Origin: an uncultured Victivallaceae bacterium
GTDB taxonomy: Bacteria; Verrucomicrobiota; Lentisphaeria; Victivallales; Victivallaceae
NCBI GenBank assembly: GCA_934663655.1
Contig: CAKUKT010000021.1
Span: 1-17,095 of the forward strand
DNA length: 17,095 nt
Direction: 5' to 3'
Shown: one piece after another, positions 16,291-17,095 of the stretch
How the letters are laid out: every line of letters begins with the position of its first letter
Numbering within the stretch: position 1 is the first letter of the stretch
The notes under the pieces: generated by a model
Told to the model about the DNA's origin: nothing
Databases searched by the model: none
The model's input: the letters and a program-made list of their open reading frames with translations, nothing else
Translations under genes and position numbers: made by a program

Positions 16291-16319
16291 AATATACCGC
16301 CGCCGCCCGGGTTTTGCAA
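16291..16319 (-). promoter_or_regulatory. Sigma70-like promoter for the recF cluster
   Basis: On the minus strand TTGCAA (16319-16314), 17 bases, then TATATT (16296-16291) preceded by GG. This is the best of the three matching promoters in the window. Predicted transcription starts near 16284, so the leader before the recF ATG at 16261 is only about 20 bases. Confidence 0.7.
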
Positions 16320-16360
16320 CGACGCGTCAAGGATCTCCTTCCCGCCGGGAACGGCCTCCT

Positions 16361-17095
16361 TCAGCGCCTTTCCAGTTCCTTCCGGAGCGCCTCGGCATAT
16401 TCGGGTGAGAAGCTCAGGTTGATCCCCTCGTAAATCTCCACCTCGTCGAGTTCGGGGTTCGCAAACGCCTGCTGAAGTTCGGCCTGGAAATTCTGCGGCG
16501 AAAACCGACCGGCTTCGATGAACAACCCGAGTCGAATCGCGCTGTCGCCGGTTACCTCGCCGGTGAAATATCCCGAGAAATCCTCCCCCAGCATCGATAC
16601 TCCGTCAACACTTTCTTCCCGGAAATAGGTCTGGTAATGCCAAGGCAGCAGACCGAATTTATCGTAAGAACTCCGGGATTCGCCGGGCTTGCGGTTGGGC
16701 AGCGCCGACACATGGAAGGGGCGTGAACCGGCAACTCGCTTGCAGGCGGCATAAAAGCGGTCAACCGCATCGGCACGCATTTCCCGGAGCAGCGATTGGT
16801 CGAACTCCTCGTTCCAGATGTCGATGCCATATTTCTGCCAGAATTGTTCACGAAGTTCCGGGTTGAAACCATATTCGTCGGGGTTGGAGACGAAACCCGA
16901 GGTTCGCAGGTTCATCATGAAACCGTCGAAACCGTATTCCGCCAGCTCCGAGAAGCGGGCAAGTTTGTGTTCGAAGACCTCGGGGATCGCCAGTTCCGAC
17001 ATGCCGGGAAAAACACTCACCGCCAGGATTCCCGGATCCGGTTCGCCGGTTCCGAATCCGAATCGGTTCAGACCGCTGTCCACCGGCGTCGGCGG
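16361..17095 (-). CDS. Glycoside hydrolase-like TIM-barrel protein (partial, N-terminal part outside window)
   Basis: The last 244 residues of a protein whose reading frame is open to the right edge. The visible part looks like the second half of a glycosidase-like TIM barrel: a strand and loop AEYGFDGFMMNLRTSGF (visible residues about 53-69), then EYGFNPELREQFWQKYGIDI, a stretch typical of large glycosidase-like families in Lentisphaerota and Planctomycetes. Later strands include GSRPFHVSALP and SVDGVSMLGEDF. At the position where the exported protein at 3836-6658 has DGFEYD, this one has DGFMMN, so the same acidic pair is absent. A signal peptide and active site cannot be judged from the fragment. 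Its stop lies about 40 bases before the recF -35 box, with no clear terminator between. Confidence 0.72.
   Translation of the reverse strand, partial: PPTPVDSGLNRFGFGTGEPDPGILAVSVFPGMSELAIPEVFEHKLARFSELAEYGFDGFMMNLRTSGFVSNPDEYGFNPELREQFWQKYGIDIWNEEFDQSLLREMRADAVDRFYAACKRVAGSRPFHVSALPNRKPGESRSSYDKFGLLPWHYQTYFREESVDGVSMLGEDFSGYFTGEVTGDSAIRLGLFIEAGRFSPQNFQAELQQAFANPELDEVEIYEGINLSFSPEYAEALRKELERR

Noticed and set aside
16342..16354. TTCCC-GGC-GGGAA inverted repeat after the edge glycosidase-like gene
   Set aside because: A 5-bp stem without a T-run is too weak to call a terminator.

Overview
The window is a G+C-rich, gene-dense stretch of bacterial chromosome with fifteen supported protein genes, two of them cut by the window edges. 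There are no RNA genes, insertion sequences, CRISPR arrays or phage genes that I can recognise. The gene mix suggests an anaerobic or gut-type member of the PVC superphylum, most like Lentisphaerota (Victivallis relatives): secreted glycosidase-like TIM-barrel proteins, a 'GNEASRF'-type polytopic GT-C-like membrane protein, an Aquifex-type aconitase and a RecF outside a dnaA-dnaN cluster. This placement is an inference from gene style, not from a marker-gene tree.

Layout. Left edge to 3570 (minus strand): the N-terminus of a response regulator at the edge, then a cluster transcribed leftward from a promoter near 3640: a YbgC/FadM-type acyl-CoA thioesterase, a class I mannose-6-phosphate isomerase and arginyl-tRNA synthetase. 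Positions 3571-3835 form an AT-rich divergent intergenic region carrying the thioesterase promoter and repeated TATGAT boxes. Positions 3836-8092 (plus strand) hold a two-gene unit: a 940-residue exported TIM-barrel glycosidase-like protein with beta-sandwich C-terminal regions, and a polytopic membrane protein resembling GT-C glycosyltransferases. These are the only plus-strand genes and the most accessory-looking part.

Positions 8064-12522 (minus strand): an aconitase with its own promoter, followed by a cyclase-family protein with a damaged metal motif, a NagD-like HAD phosphatase and endonuclease IV. The last of these overlaps the membrane-protein gene tail to tail. Positions 12580-16319 (minus strand): a promoter, then recF, an aldo/keto reductase translationally coupled to recF, a PHP-family histidinol-phosphatase-like enzyme, and a TtcA-like tRNA thiolase. 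Positions 16361 to the right edge: the C-terminal part of a second TIM-barrel glycosidase-like protein.

Most genes are housekeeping (translation, tRNA modification, TCA chemistry, DNA repair). The clusters look like transcriptional convenience rather than one pathway. Three leftward clusters begin with the same sigma70-like promoter form, a TTGCAA-like -35, exactly 17 bases, then TATATT preceded by GG. I see no clear new multi-gene system. The best leads are this shared promoter form with its almost leaderless recF transcript, the degenerate cyclase, and the exported-glycosidase/membrane-protein pair.
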